This document shows, in pieces, positions 10,398 through 18,056 of a stretch of 64,000 nt of DNA; within the stretch, counting starts at the first letter, position 1, and each line of letters begins with the position of its first letter. The stretch lies in the NCBI GenBank assembly GCA_026129765.1, contig JAHCHP010000003.1, positions 62,001 through 126,000 of the forward strand, read 5' to 3'. The notes under the pieces are model-generated. The model saw nothing but the letters and a program-made list of their open reading frames with translations. It was not told the DNA's origin and ran no database searches. Position numbers and translations under genes: made by a program. The DNA comes from Fimbriimonadia bacterium. Its GTDB lineage: Bacteria > Armatimonadota > Fimbriimonadia > Fimbriimonadales > GBS-DC.

Positions 10398-11519
10398 ATG
10401 ATCGTTCGGACGTTGAGGCTTTATGAGTTTCGGAACTACGCATCGGCAGCTTTGTCGTTTGCGGACGGTTTGAACGTCTTCGTGGGCAAAAACGCGCAGG
10501 GCAAGACCAATCTGCTGGAAGCGGTTTACTATGCCGGGTCGTTGCGTTCGTTCCGATCTTCCAAAGAGACTGACCTCATTCGCTGGGGCGCGCGGGAAGC
10601 GCGGGTCGATATCGAATTCACCCGCGATGAACAGCCGAACCAACTGCAGATAAAAATCCCGGATCAAGGCAAGCGCTCCGCCTGTTGGAACGAGCAGCCG
10701 GTCAAGAAACTGACCGATTTAGTGGGCAGGTTGATGACCGTCAGTTTTATCACACAGGACCTGTTGCTGGTCAAAGGCGATCCTGCCGACCGCCGCCGTT
10801 TTTTGGATAACGAACTGAGCAACCTCAACCATCGCTACTTCTACAGTTTCTTTCAGTATCGCCGCTGCCTGGAACAGCGCAACAAAGTGCTGAAATTGCA
10901 TGCGGAGGGCAGGGGTGGCTTGGAAACCCTGCCGGAATGGAGCCACCAATTGGCGAAATATGGCGCGCGCTTGTTTATGACCCGCAGCCGATTCCTACAA
11001 GATTTGAACCTGCGCGTATCCCCCGTCCATCAAGCGCTGACCGGCGACAGCGAAACGGTTCAACTCTCCTACCAACCGGGCATCTCGGTTCAGGAACCGC
11101 CTGAAACGGAAGAGGCATGGCAGCAAGCCTTTGAAGAGGCGATTCACAAAGTTCAGAAAAACGAAATTCATCGCGCCACAACCCTGTTGGGACCGCACCG
11201 GGATGACTTCCAGATTGTGATTGATGGCAAAGACGCGCGGCAGTTCGCCTCTCAAGGACAGCAAAGAACATGCGCTTTGGGGCTGAAACTGGCGGAATTG
11301 ACATTCGTGGAGGCGGCTCTAAAAGAACCGCCGATTGTTCTGTTGGATGATGTATTTTCCGATTTAGACCCAGATCGCAGAAAGAGCTTGATGGCGTTTT
11401 TGGAGCCGCGTTCACAAACCTTTATCACCTGTACCGAGCTGGCTTCTTTTCAGAAAAAAACGCTGAAAGGGGCGCATATCTATCATGTTCAGGGAGGCTC
11501 AGTCAGCGATGGCGCGTGA
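10398..11519 (+). CDS. recF: DNA replication/repair protein RecF
   Basis: SMC-like ATPase that loads RecA at single-strand gaps (373 aa, normal length). Walker A 'GKNAQGKTNLLEA' lies near residue 30, the signature-type 'FASQGQQRT' near 285, and Walker B with the D-loop 'IVLLDDVFSDLDPDRR' near 315. The ATG has no obvious Shine-Dalgarno. The 3' end overlaps dciA, so recF-dciA are probably one transcript. The usual dnaA-dnaN partners are absent upstream; valS sits there instead. Confidence 0.95.
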   Translation: MIVRTLRLYEFRNYASAALSFADGLNVFVGKNAQGKTNLLEAVYYAGSLRSFRSSKETDLIRWGAREARVDIEFTRDEQPNQLQIKIPDQGKRSACWNEQPVKKLTDLVGRLMTVSFITQDLLLVKGDPADRRRFLDNELSNLNHRYFYSFFQYRRCLEQRNKVLKLHAEGRGGLETLPEWSHQLAKYGARLFMTRSRFLQDLNLRVSPVHQALTGDSETVQLSYQPGISVQEPPETEEAWQQAFEEAIHKVQKNEIHRATTLLGPHRDDFQIVIDGKDARQFASQGQQRTCALGLKLAELTFVEAALKEPPIVLLDDVFSDLDPDRRKSLMAFLEPRSQTFITCTELASFQKKTLKGAHIYHVQGGSVSDGA

Positions 11520-12084
11520 CTTGGAACCGATGCAGACGGCGATGTGGAAAGCGCTGACAAAGTTGGGGGTGGCGCAGCCATTGCGCGAGCGTCAAGTGTT
11601 GATTCGCTGGGAGCAGATCGTCGGAACACAAATCGCGAACGCCGCGCGCCCTTTGCGTTGGGACAATCAAATGCTCTGGATCGCGGTCAAAAGCCACACT
11701 TGGGCGCAGGAACTGCAATTGCAAGCGGAAGAAATCTTGAGCCGTCTCAACACGGAGGCGGGCAAAAAGATTTTTACCACTCTTCGCTTTGTAACCCGAA
11801 CCCGCCTGCCCGATAAACCGACCTGGGGTCAACCGGAAACAGAGGATTCTACGGAGGCATACGATTATCAGGTGGAAGTTGCCGATGAGGACAAGCAGAC
11901 GGTGGCTGCCCGGTTGAGTCGTGTGGAGGATGATCGGCTGCGCGCCGCGCTTCAACGCGCGATGGAAACCCAATGGGGCGCGGACCGGTGGCGCAAGCAG
12001 CATGGATGGCGGGCATGTGAACGATGTGGCGCGCTGCACAACGAGCCGGAAACGCTCTGTTTTCTTTGCCGAGCAGACTATTAA
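11509..12084 (+). CDS. dciA: DciA-type (DUF721) replicative helicase loader with a C-terminal zinc ribbon
   Basis: 191-aa protein whose N-terminal 90 residues match the DUF721/DciA pattern ('WEQIVGTQIANAARPLRW', 'LWIAVKSHTWAQELQ'). DciA loads the replicative helicase in bacteria without DnaC/DnaI, and its position right after recF is the classic context. ATG 11509 is chosen over ATG 11485 because AGGGAGG at 11491-11497 precedes it. Unusual is the C-terminus: an acidic linker, then two CxxC pairs ('CERCGALHNEPETLCFLC') that form a likely zinc ribbon, not typical of DciA. It overlaps recF by 11 nt and comEC may overlap its end. Confidence 0.85.
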   Translation: MARDLEPMQTAMWKALTKLGVAQPLRERQVLIRWEQIVGTQIANAARPLRWDNQMLWIAVKSHTWAQELQLQAEEILSRLNTEAGKKIFTTLRFVTRTRLPDKPTWGQPETEDSTEAYDYQVEVADEDKQTVAARLSRVEDDRLRAALQRAMETQWGADRWRKQHGWRACERCGALHNEPETLCFLCRADY

Positions 12085-13553
12085 GATTGCGCCTCGGCGA
12101 GAGCCTGCGCAACCGTCCCTTTCTGGGATGGTTGATCGCGTTTTGCGCTGGACTTGCTGCCGGCGAACTTGGATGGAAGATTCCGCTGTTGGCAACTCTC
12201 TTCACCTCTTTGCTATTCTTTAGCGCGCGTTTCCCTTTGCGGTGGCATTGGCTGTTTCTTTGCTTGGGCCTTTTGCGCTACGATGTGGCAAACCTCTCGC
12301 CCGATGAACCTGCGCCGTCTTTACCCAGCCCTGCGCTCCTGCGCGCGGTCGGTTTGCCGGAACCCACGCGAAGCGGTCATCGCGTTTGGTGCGTGGTGGA
12401 TCAAGAAGGCTATCCCACAGCGCGAGTTCTTGTTTACTTTCGAGAGACGATCCCCATTTTGCCTGAATATGGTTCCAAGTTCGAGCTGTTTGCGGGCTGG
12501 CAATCTCCGCAGACCGGTCGCGACTCGCGTTTTGATTGGGCGGCTTATTTGCGCCGGAAAGGTGTTCGCTGGGTCGCCTATGTGAACACCTCTTCCGATT
12601 TTCAAATGCGCGCGCCTCCTGCGCAAGGGTATGTCGCTTGGATGTCGGGTCTACGTCGCTCTCTGCGCGATTTAACGGAACGTGACTTTTCTTATGAAGA
12701 CCGCGCCATGGTGGAAGGTTTGGTGGTAGGCGCAGCCTCTGATTTTCCGCAAGAGTTGCGCGACTCGTTTGCGCGCTCGGGCATGGCGCATTTGCTGGCA
12801 GCTTCTGGCATGCACCTAATTTTGATTGTATTTTTGCTAAACGCGGTTTTGACACGTGTGTCTGCTCCCTTTCTTGCGCGACTCGGTTTGTTGCTGCTGT
12901 TTGTATGGTTCTACGCGCTGTTGGCAGGATGGCAGCCTCCGATTGTGCGCGCCGCCGTGATGACAACGCTTTATTTCTTGGCTCCCGTGTGGAATCGAGA
13001 GGCGGACGGTTTAAGCGCGTTGGGCTGGGCGGCGTTTTTGTGGCTTCTGTATGAGCCAGGCGCGCTTTGGGAAGTGGGCTTCCAGTTTTCGTTTGCGACC
13101 GTTCTGTTCTTGCTGCTCTTTTTCCAGCGCGTGAACTGCCCTGTCAATTCCTATTTAACGGGGTTGTCCCAAAACCGCGTTCTGCGTTATGCGGGCGGAC
13201 AGGCGTCCGCGATCCTGAGCGCGTCCTTTGTCGCGCAGGTGGCGGCATCGCCGATTCAAATCGCGCATTTCGGCTATCTGCCCGTATGGTCTTTAGTCGC
13301 GAATCTCTTAGCGGTTCCAGTTGCGAGTCTGATGACTCCTCTCGGTTTTTTCTATTGGGCGTCGCAAGGGGTGGGCGCAGTCCCGTTGGCGTGGGGCTGC
13401 GCCTTTCTCAAATGGACTGCGTTGACTCTGGGCGATCCGACCGATGTCTTGACTATTGCAGGCATCTCTCCTGTCTACCTGTTGGCGTTTTATGCGGCGG
13501 TACTCTCTATCGCGCCAGAGCCTCGATCCGATCCTCACGATTCTTCCAACTGA
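12024..13553 (+). CDS. comEC: ComEC/Rec2-type competence protein lacking the metallo-beta-lactamase domain
   Basis: Inner-membrane DNA-uptake channel protein (up to 509 aa). It has N-terminal hydrophobic segments, a DUF4131/OB-like region ('VRVLVYF...FELFAGW' type, with 'FDWAAYLRRKGVRWVAYV'), and then the Competence domain with 'GMAHLLAASGMHLILI' and about eight membrane segments. Full ComEC proteins run to about 750-800 aa and end in a metallo-beta-lactamase-like nuclease domain. Here the frame stops right after the membrane domain and no such domain follows. The start is uncertain: ATG 12024 overlaps dciA by 61 nt, while TTG 12087, 2 nt after the dciA stop, would still give a complete membrane domain. 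The 3' end overlaps the convergent ABC-F gene by 19 nt. Confidence 0.88.
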   Translation: MWRAAQRAGNALFSLPSRLLRLRLGESLRNRPFLGWLIAFCAGLAAGELGWKIPLLATLFTSLLFFSARFPLRWHWLFLCLGLLRYDVANLSPDEPAPSLPSPALLRAVGLPEPTRSGHRVWCVVDQEGYPTARVLVYFRETIPILPEYGSKFELFAGWQSPQTGRDSRFDWAAYLRRKGVRWVAYVNTSSDFQMRAPPAQGYVAWMSGLRRSLRDLTERDFSYEDRAMVEGLVVGAASDFPQELRDSFARSGMAHLLAASGMHLILIVFLLNAVLTRVSAPFLARLGLLLLFVWFYALLAGWQPPIVRAAVMTTLYFLAPVWNREADGLSALGWAAFLWLLYEPGALWEVGFQFSFATVLFLLLFFQRVNCPVNSYLTGLSQNRVLRYAGGQASAILSASFVAQVAASPIQIAHFGYLPVWSLVANLLAVPVASLMTPLGFFYWASQGVGAVPLAWGCAFLKWTALTLGDPTDVLTIAGISPVYLLAFYAAVLSIAPEPRSDPHDSSN

Positions 13554-15148
13554 TCGGGTTCTGCGCTGCCTTTGTTTCGGACGAACTCGATTTGCCGGAT
13601 CAGTTCCTCCATCGAGTCATCGCTGCGCGCGCGCCGTTCCTCGATGTAGCTGTAGTTGCCTAAGTAGAGGGTTGCGCTGCCGTCTTCAATCCACAAGGCT
13701 TTATCAGCCAACTGATCCAGCAGGCAGCGGTCATGGGAGACCAACAGAATCGTGCCTTCATAGCTCCTGAGCGCGATTTCCATACGCTCCCGTGTGTGGA
13801 TGTCCAGGTGATTGGTGGGTTCATCCAGCACCAGCAAGTTCGCTCCGGACGCCAGCAGTTTCGCCAGCGCGACCCGTACCCGCTCACCTTCGCTCAATTG
13901 TTCAATGCGTTTGAAGACATCATTGCCCGGAAACAGCAGGCACGCCAGCAGGGTTCGGACTTCGCTCTCATCGGATCGGCTGACGCTCCGCACCTCCTCC
14001 AAAACCGTGTTTTGGGGGTTTTGGTTCTCATGTTCCTGCGCCAAATAGCCGACCATCAGTCCCGCGCCCAACCTGACATCGCCTGAGTCGGGAGACTCCT
14101 CGCCCAGCAGAATCTTGAGCAAGGTGGTTTTACCCGCGCCGTTCGGTCCAATGACAGCCATTCGTTCACCCCGGGTAATCTCAAGGTTGAGTCCTTGGAA
14201 CAACGATTTTGCTCCGAACGCTTTGCCAAGATCGCGCGCGCTGAGGACGCGCTGCCCGCTCGATTCGATATCGCCGAAGCCGATCCGAGCATGGGTTTCC
14301 TGTCTTGGCTTCTCTACTTTGTTCATCTGTTCCAGCCGTTTGCGTCCAGCCTCTGCTCGTTTGGCGACCTTCGCGCCGACTCGCGTGTAGTAGTCGCGCC
14401 CCGCTTTGGGACCGGACTGGATGCGCGCCGCCAGCCGAAGCTGCCGTTGAATGAACTCTTGGATCGATTGAATTTCGCGCTGCTGCTGGCGATAGTTCTC
14501 CTCATGCCTCATCAGTTCCACTTGTTTCAAGCGATAGTAGTCGCTGTAACTGCCTGTATAGACCGTGAGTTTTCCTTGTTCGATCTCCCAGATTTTCTGG
14601 ACCGTGTTATCCAGAAAACGGCGGTCATGCGAAACGATGATGGCAGCCGTTTCCGACTCGTTTAACCATGCTTCCAGCCACTCCATCATGCGGATATCCA
14701 GATGATTGGTCGGTTCATCCAGCAGCATGTAGTCCGGCTTTTGCAGCAGTAGACGCGCCAAGGCGAGGCGTGTTTTTTCACCCCCGCTGAGGCTTTGAAC
14801 GGTTTGATTCCACTGCGCTTCCCGGAATCCTAAGCCTGTCAAAACGCGTTTTGCTTCCCATTGCCGGTGACGATCGGATAGGCTGCCTTGAACCGCTTCG
14901 AGCGCAGTCTGGTTCTTCTCTGAGCGATGCGCTTGCGCCAAGTAACCGACGGTCAGCGAGGCGGGCGCGCGGCGAGCCAGTCCTGTATCGGGCGTCTCAA
15001 TGCCCATGATGATCTTGAGCAGAGTCGATTTTCCCGAACCGTTGCGTCCTACCAATCCCACCCTTTCGCCAGGATGCAACCGGCAAGTGACGTCTTTCAA
15101 AACCTCTTGTAATCCATACGATTTATTCACGTGACTGATGTCTAACAT
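13535..15148 (-). CDS. ABC-F family ribosome-associated ATPase
   Basis: 537-aa soluble protein with two ABC ATPase domains and no membrane segments, the ABC-F layout; members act on the ribosomal E-site as translation factors or antibiotic-protection proteins. Walker A motifs are 'GLVGRNGSGKSTLLK' and 'AVIGPNGAGKTTLLK'. The signatures are 'LSGGEKTR' and a variant 'LSEGERVR', each followed by a 'LLDEPTNHLD'-type Walker B. A charged Arg/Gln-rich linker joins the halves. ATG 15148 follows AGAGGTGAG at good spacing; the longer TTG/ATG extension has none. A leader of about 220 nt with a terminator hairpin suggests attenuation, as known for resistance-type ABC-F genes. Uup/EttA-like housekeeping function is the alternative. 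Confidence 0.9.
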   Translation of the reverse strand: MLDISHVNKSYGLQEVLKDVTCRLHPGERVGLVGRNGSGKSTLLKIIMGIETPDTGLARRAPASLTVGYLAQAHRSEKNQTALEAVQGSLSDRHRQWEAKRVLTGLGFREAQWNQTVQSLSGGEKTRLALARLLLQKPDYMLLDEPTNHLDIRMMEWLEAWLNESETAAIIVSHDRRFLDNTVQKIWEIEQGKLTVYTGSYSDYYRLKQVELMRHEENYRQQQREIQSIQEFIQRQLRLAARIQSGPKAGRDYYTRVGAKVAKRAEAGRKRLEQMNKVEKPRQETHARIGFGDIESSGQRVLSARDLGKAFGAKSLFQGLNLEITRGERMAVIGPNGAGKTTLLKILLGEESPDSGDVRLGAGLMVGYLAQEHENQNPQNTVLEEVRSVSRSDESEVRTLLACLLFPGNDVFKRIEQLSEGERVRVALAKLLASGANLLVLDEPTNHLDIHTRERMEIALRSYEGTILLVSHDRCLLDQLADKALWIEDGSATLYLGNYSYIEERRARSDDSMEELIRQIEFVRNKGSAEPDQLEES

Positions 15149-15280
15149 AAAAATCTCACCTCTTTTTCGGGTCATTCAGGGTTGATTTCTCAGCCAGATA
15201 CAGGGAAAGACGCGCGCATAGGCAACGCGAGAATCGGGGATCGGTTGGGGAAAGGATGATCTGACTGAGAGTGACGCGAC

Positions 15281-15312
15281 AAAAAGTCTCAACGGCTTAT
15301 GCGCCGCTGAAG
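15281..15312 (-). terminator. Intrinsic terminator in the ABC-F leader (candidate attenuator)
   Basis: On the minus strand CTTCAGCGGC-GCATAA-GCCGTTGAG forms an 8-9 bp stem with a 6-nt loop and is followed by ACTTTTTG. It lies about 65 nt after the predicted transcription start and about 130 nt before the ABC-F ATG, the position expected of an attenuator. An alternative short pairing of GAAG with the left arm's CTTC is possible but weak. A 4-codon upstream ORF (ATG 15353, M-I-L-N) precedes it. Confidence 0.6.
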
Positions 15313-15376
15313 GCTTCTTCCAAGCGATCCGTAATCAGTCAGTTCAGTATCATAAGTGGTTTGGTGAAGCGTATAG

Positions 15377-15382
15377 ATTATA
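15377..15382 (-). promoter_or_regulatory. -10 box of the ABC-F gene promoter
   Basis: TATAAT on the minus strand, about 229 nt upstream of the ABC-F start codon, lying just inside the 3' end of the broken PIN toxin gene. No clear -35 was identified. Confidence 0.45.
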
Positions 15383-15392
15383 CCATCGATTT

Positions 15393-15838
15393 TCAGCAAT
15401 TGGTTCTATCAAGCCAAGTTGAAATATCTTCCACCCAAACGACTTGGGGTTGCAACTCGGTGTTTTGTAAGGCATTAAACAGGCGTTTGTCCGCGATAGC
15501 GAGCGGTATACTTTGGCTTGTTGTAATCGCTAAGTACGCAGAGTCATAAAATGTCCTTTATGAATTGATAGTTTCAATGTATTGATTACAAGTGAGGCGA
15601 TGGAGTAAATCAGTAACAGTAGGTTAAGCAACCCTAAGAGAACGATTTCTGCTTCTTGCTCAGTGAGTTCGCCAAATCTGACTCGTTTCCAAAGAACGTT
15701 TCCCACTTCGGCTTAAATCAGGTCAGGCGCGCATAGCTGCTTACCCGAATGAAGTAGCCTTAAGGCGTGTTCATCATTCGGTTCTGGTAAAAACCATTTT
15801 ACGGCAATACTGGCGTCAACAACCAATCGCCCATTCAT
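15393..15838 (-). pseudogene. Broken VapC-type PIN-domain toxin
   Basis: Remnant of a PIN-domain RNase toxin. From ATG 15838 the frame reads MNGRLVVDASIAVKWFLPEP, the standard VapC start with the first catalytic Asp, to '...CAPDLI', where a TAA (15713-15715) interrupts before 'AEVGNVLWKR'. The reading then has to change frame near 15600. A second TAA lies at 15558-15560, and the family-typical C-terminus 'YDSAYLAITTSQSIPLAIADKRL' continues in the other frame to TGA 15393. Its ATG overlaps the stop of the intact antitoxin gene (ATGA). With two stops and a frameshift it cannot make a full PIN domain. Part of the region reads as an open frame on the plus strand but that has no support. Confidence 0.85.
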
Positions 15839-16065
15839 CTATCCCTATCCTCCCGGATAAGAGGGGCACTGTCGGAAAACTTGCGCCCTTGAAACATCGC
15901 CCGAATACGTTCAGTGTCGACCTGTCGCGCTCGCGTTTCTTCAGCTAGAGCTTGATCCAAAAAATCGCTTACCTCTTTTTCAAGAGGATGCCCTTTTTCC
16001 GTAGCTCTTTTTCGCAGTTGTTTGAGCGTGCTTGCTTTAAGATTTTTTATGAGAATGTTTTCCAC
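15835..16065 (-). CDS. VapB/FitA-type ribbon-helix-helix antitoxin
   Basis: 76-aa antitoxin. The N-terminal ribbon 'MENILIKNLKASTLKQLRKRA' and the helices 'HPLEKEVSDFLDQAL' match the FitA/VapB RHH DNA-binding domain; the charged C-terminal tail would wrap the toxin. GTG 16065 is the start, with AAAGGTG 8 nt upstream. It is coupled by a 4-nt overlap to the PIN toxin gene, which is now broken, so this antitoxin is an orphan. Such dimers normally autorepress their own promoter. A TATACT box at 16120-16125 fits as the -10. Confidence 0.85.
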   Translation of the reverse strand: MENILIKNLKASTLKQLRKRATEKGHPLEKEVSDFLDQALAEETRARQVDTERIRAMFQGRKFSDSAPLIREDRDR

Positions 16066-16119
16066 GATGAATCACCTTTAGAAACCGGATGTTTTCAGAC
16101 AATAGCGCGTTTCTATCAA

Positions 16120-16125
16120 AGTATA
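16120..16125 (-). promoter_or_regulatory. -10 box of the antitoxin gene
   Basis: TATACT in the context GGTATACTTTG on the minus strand, about 55 nt before the GTG start of the RHH antitoxin. Confidence 0.45.
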
Positions 16126-16147
16126 CCTTGATTTTTAGTGTGGTGTT

Positions 16148-17929
16148 TCATTCTTTGTCATCCTTACTTTCTTCAGGCGCGGGGTTGATCCACTGCCACG
16201 AAAACGCGACCGATTCGGTGACAGACAGCCCAAAATGAAAGGTCAGCGAGAGCCTTCGCGCGCTGCCCTGCGTTTTGAGGGGAGTTTGCGATTCGTCGGG
16301 AGGCATGACGCCGGGCGTCCGGTCGATAAAGAGATTGTCTTGGACATGGCGCGTGATGAGCGCATGATCTTGCTGCGCAAAGAAAGCGAGTTGGTCGGGT
16401 GGCGAGGAGAAATCGATCCAGAACAGCTGCTCCGAGTGTGCCTGGAAAGCGCGTTGAAAGGCGCGTCTTTGGTCCGCATCCAACGAAGTGTAGGGGATCG
16501 GTTTGCGGTTCAGGACTTGAATCTTTTGAGGAGGGAAGAGCGTTGCCCAGAAGAGCAGCGCATCGATAGGCAGATAGTCGCAAGGAAAGGCAATGGCTTT
16601 TGCGGAACCCCCCCGCAACAATGATTGTTGCAAAGGAGTCAGTTCAAAAATGAGCTGCGCGTAATCATCGGGCATCAGTCCCTCGCGCGCATACTTCTGT
16701 TCCAGCGGCTTAATCAGTCGTTCGGGGATTTCGCGCCAGCGCAGTTCCCAATAATTGTTGTATTGAAGGCAGAGGTAGGAACCTGAGAGACGATGGCTGA
16801 TCTCGCTGAGGGGCAGCATCGCAAGAGCCTCCTCCAATGTTCGCGCCTGACTGGGAAGTTCCAGCGGTTCTTTGGGAAAGGCTTGACGAAACGCGGGCGC
16901 AAGGATATTTATTTCGCAGCGTTCGCTCAGAAACGCCAGCCAGTCGCCCAAAAAGCGGGGACGCGCCTCTTGTGTGACGGGGATCCGTTTCAAAGGGGCT
17001 TTTAATTCTGCAAAACGCGCGCCCGTTTGTGAACGCCAGGTATCCATCTGCTTTTGGATGGGATGAGACGCGAGAGGGTTCACCACCGGATTGAGCGAGT
17101 AGACGCTGGAGGCGTGAAGCGTGGTTAGGTTCTGTCCGTTTCTCTTAAACAACTGGCATCGCAATTGGAATTGCTGAGGCTCCAGGCGCATTTGATAGAA
17201 GCAGGCAGTGGCAGGCGGTTCTTCCGACTCGCCTCGCAGCCATTCAAAAAGGCGGTCGGGAAGGCGCAACGACGAGCCGGACTCGGTGGAAGCGACCACT
17301 GTCTCGCCTGCCATAAAGCGTCTGCGTTGGTCGGTCGGTAGTTGGCGGAAAACGGAGCCGCCCAACCAGCCCAGCAAGTCCTCTGCACCCAGCGCGCTGA
17401 GCCGCTTTCCTAAATCGCTGCGTTTCTGCTCCCATCCCGGCGGCTGCTGAGAAGCCAACTGTTCCATCTCCTGCTCGATGCGCGTTTTCTCTTCGGTTAG
17501 CAGCGCATAATCGCGCTCGGAGGAGCGTGACCAGCGAGCCATCAAGGATTCCAACTCCCGGTAAAAGGCTTTTTGGTTCTCTTCTGCCAGTTTTAACTCA
17601 TAGTCGCGCGCCTGTGTGGAACGCCCCAACCGGAAGCTGTCATCGGGCTGCCGACGCCATTCCAAGAAGAGCAAAGATGCTAACTGTGTCAGCGTTTCGT
17701 GGGCGGGTCTGTCTTTGACAAAGCAATGCGCTTTTTCATCCGCAATGGCGCGGTCCACACTGAGCGTCGCGCCGGTCTGGCGATTCACTTCACGGATCAG
17801 TTCGTCCAAAGCGAGGTAGGTCGCTTGGAGGGTTATTGGCTTTTTCAGCGTGTCCGATTCGGAGAGGTGGACGGGCTGGGCAAAGGCGCAAAACGCGCTC
17901 CATAAAACGCAGAGTGTGAATAATTTCAT
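16148..17929 (-). CDS. Secreted STN-domain-like protein, paralogue of the 61182-63146 gene
   Basis: 593-aa exported protein of unknown function. Signal peptide 'MKLFTLCVLWSAFCAFAQ'. About residues 28-90 resemble an STN (secretin/TonB short N-terminal) fold ('LALDELIREVNRQTGATLSV', 'IADEKAHCFVKDRPAHETL'). A Glu/Gln-rich helical stretch follows, and near residues 340-410 a second STN-like unit ('FLSERCEINILAPAFR') ends in 'YNNYWELRWREIPERL'. The same order and motifs occur in the 61 kb gene ('QNYWQLRQREIPERLL'), so the two are paralogues. ATG 17929 has AGGTG 6 nt upstream; the longer open frame has no signal peptide and is rejected. No secretin pore domain is present, so a periplasmic scaffold is only a guess. 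Confidence 0.75.
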   Translation of the reverse strand: MKLFTLCVLWSAFCAFAQPVHLSESDTLKKPITLQATYLALDELIREVNRQTGATLSVDRAIADEKAHCFVKDRPAHETLTQLASLLFLEWRRQPDDSFRLGRSTQARDYELKLAEENQKAFYRELESLMARWSRSSERDYALLTEEKTRIEQEMEQLASQQPPGWEQKRSDLGKRLSALGAEDLLGWLGGSVFRQLPTDQRRRFMAGETVVASTESGSSLRLPDRLFEWLRGESEEPPATACFYQMRLEPQQFQLRCQLFKRNGQNLTTLHASSVYSLNPVVNPLASHPIQKQMDTWRSQTGARFAELKAPLKRIPVTQEARPRFLGDWLAFLSERCEINILAPAFRQAFPKEPLELPSQARTLEEALAMLPLSEISHRLSGSYLCLQYNNYWELRWREIPERLIKPLEQKYAREGLMPDDYAQLIFELTPLQQSLLRGGSAKAIAFPCDYLPIDALLFWATLFPPQKIQVLNRKPIPYTSLDADQRRAFQRAFQAHSEQLFWIDFSSPPDQLAFFAQQDHALITRHVQDNLFIDRTPGVMPPDESQTPLKTQGSARRLSLTFHFGLSVTESVAFSWQWINPAPEESKDDKE

Positions 17930-18030
17930 TGTTGACACCTGCTTTATCAATTTCGGTTCATAGGCGCGATTCCCTGCGACAGTGAGCAGAGTTGGCGAAC
18001 CCGTCGGAAATGAAAACAGGGGATTAGGTG

Positions 18031-18036
18031 TATAAT
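18031..18036 (+). promoter_or_regulatory. -10 box of the lipoprotein hydrolase gene
   Basis: TATAAT 20 nt before ATG 18057, leaving a short leader that contains the AGAAGGAG Shine-Dalgarno. Confidence 0.5.
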
Positions 18037-18056
18037 AAAGCAGAAGGAGATCGATC

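Noticed and set aside
15271-15549. Plus-strand 92-aa ORF
   Set aside because: It lies antisense to the broken PIN toxin, whose frames match the family; the plus-strand product has no recognisable features.
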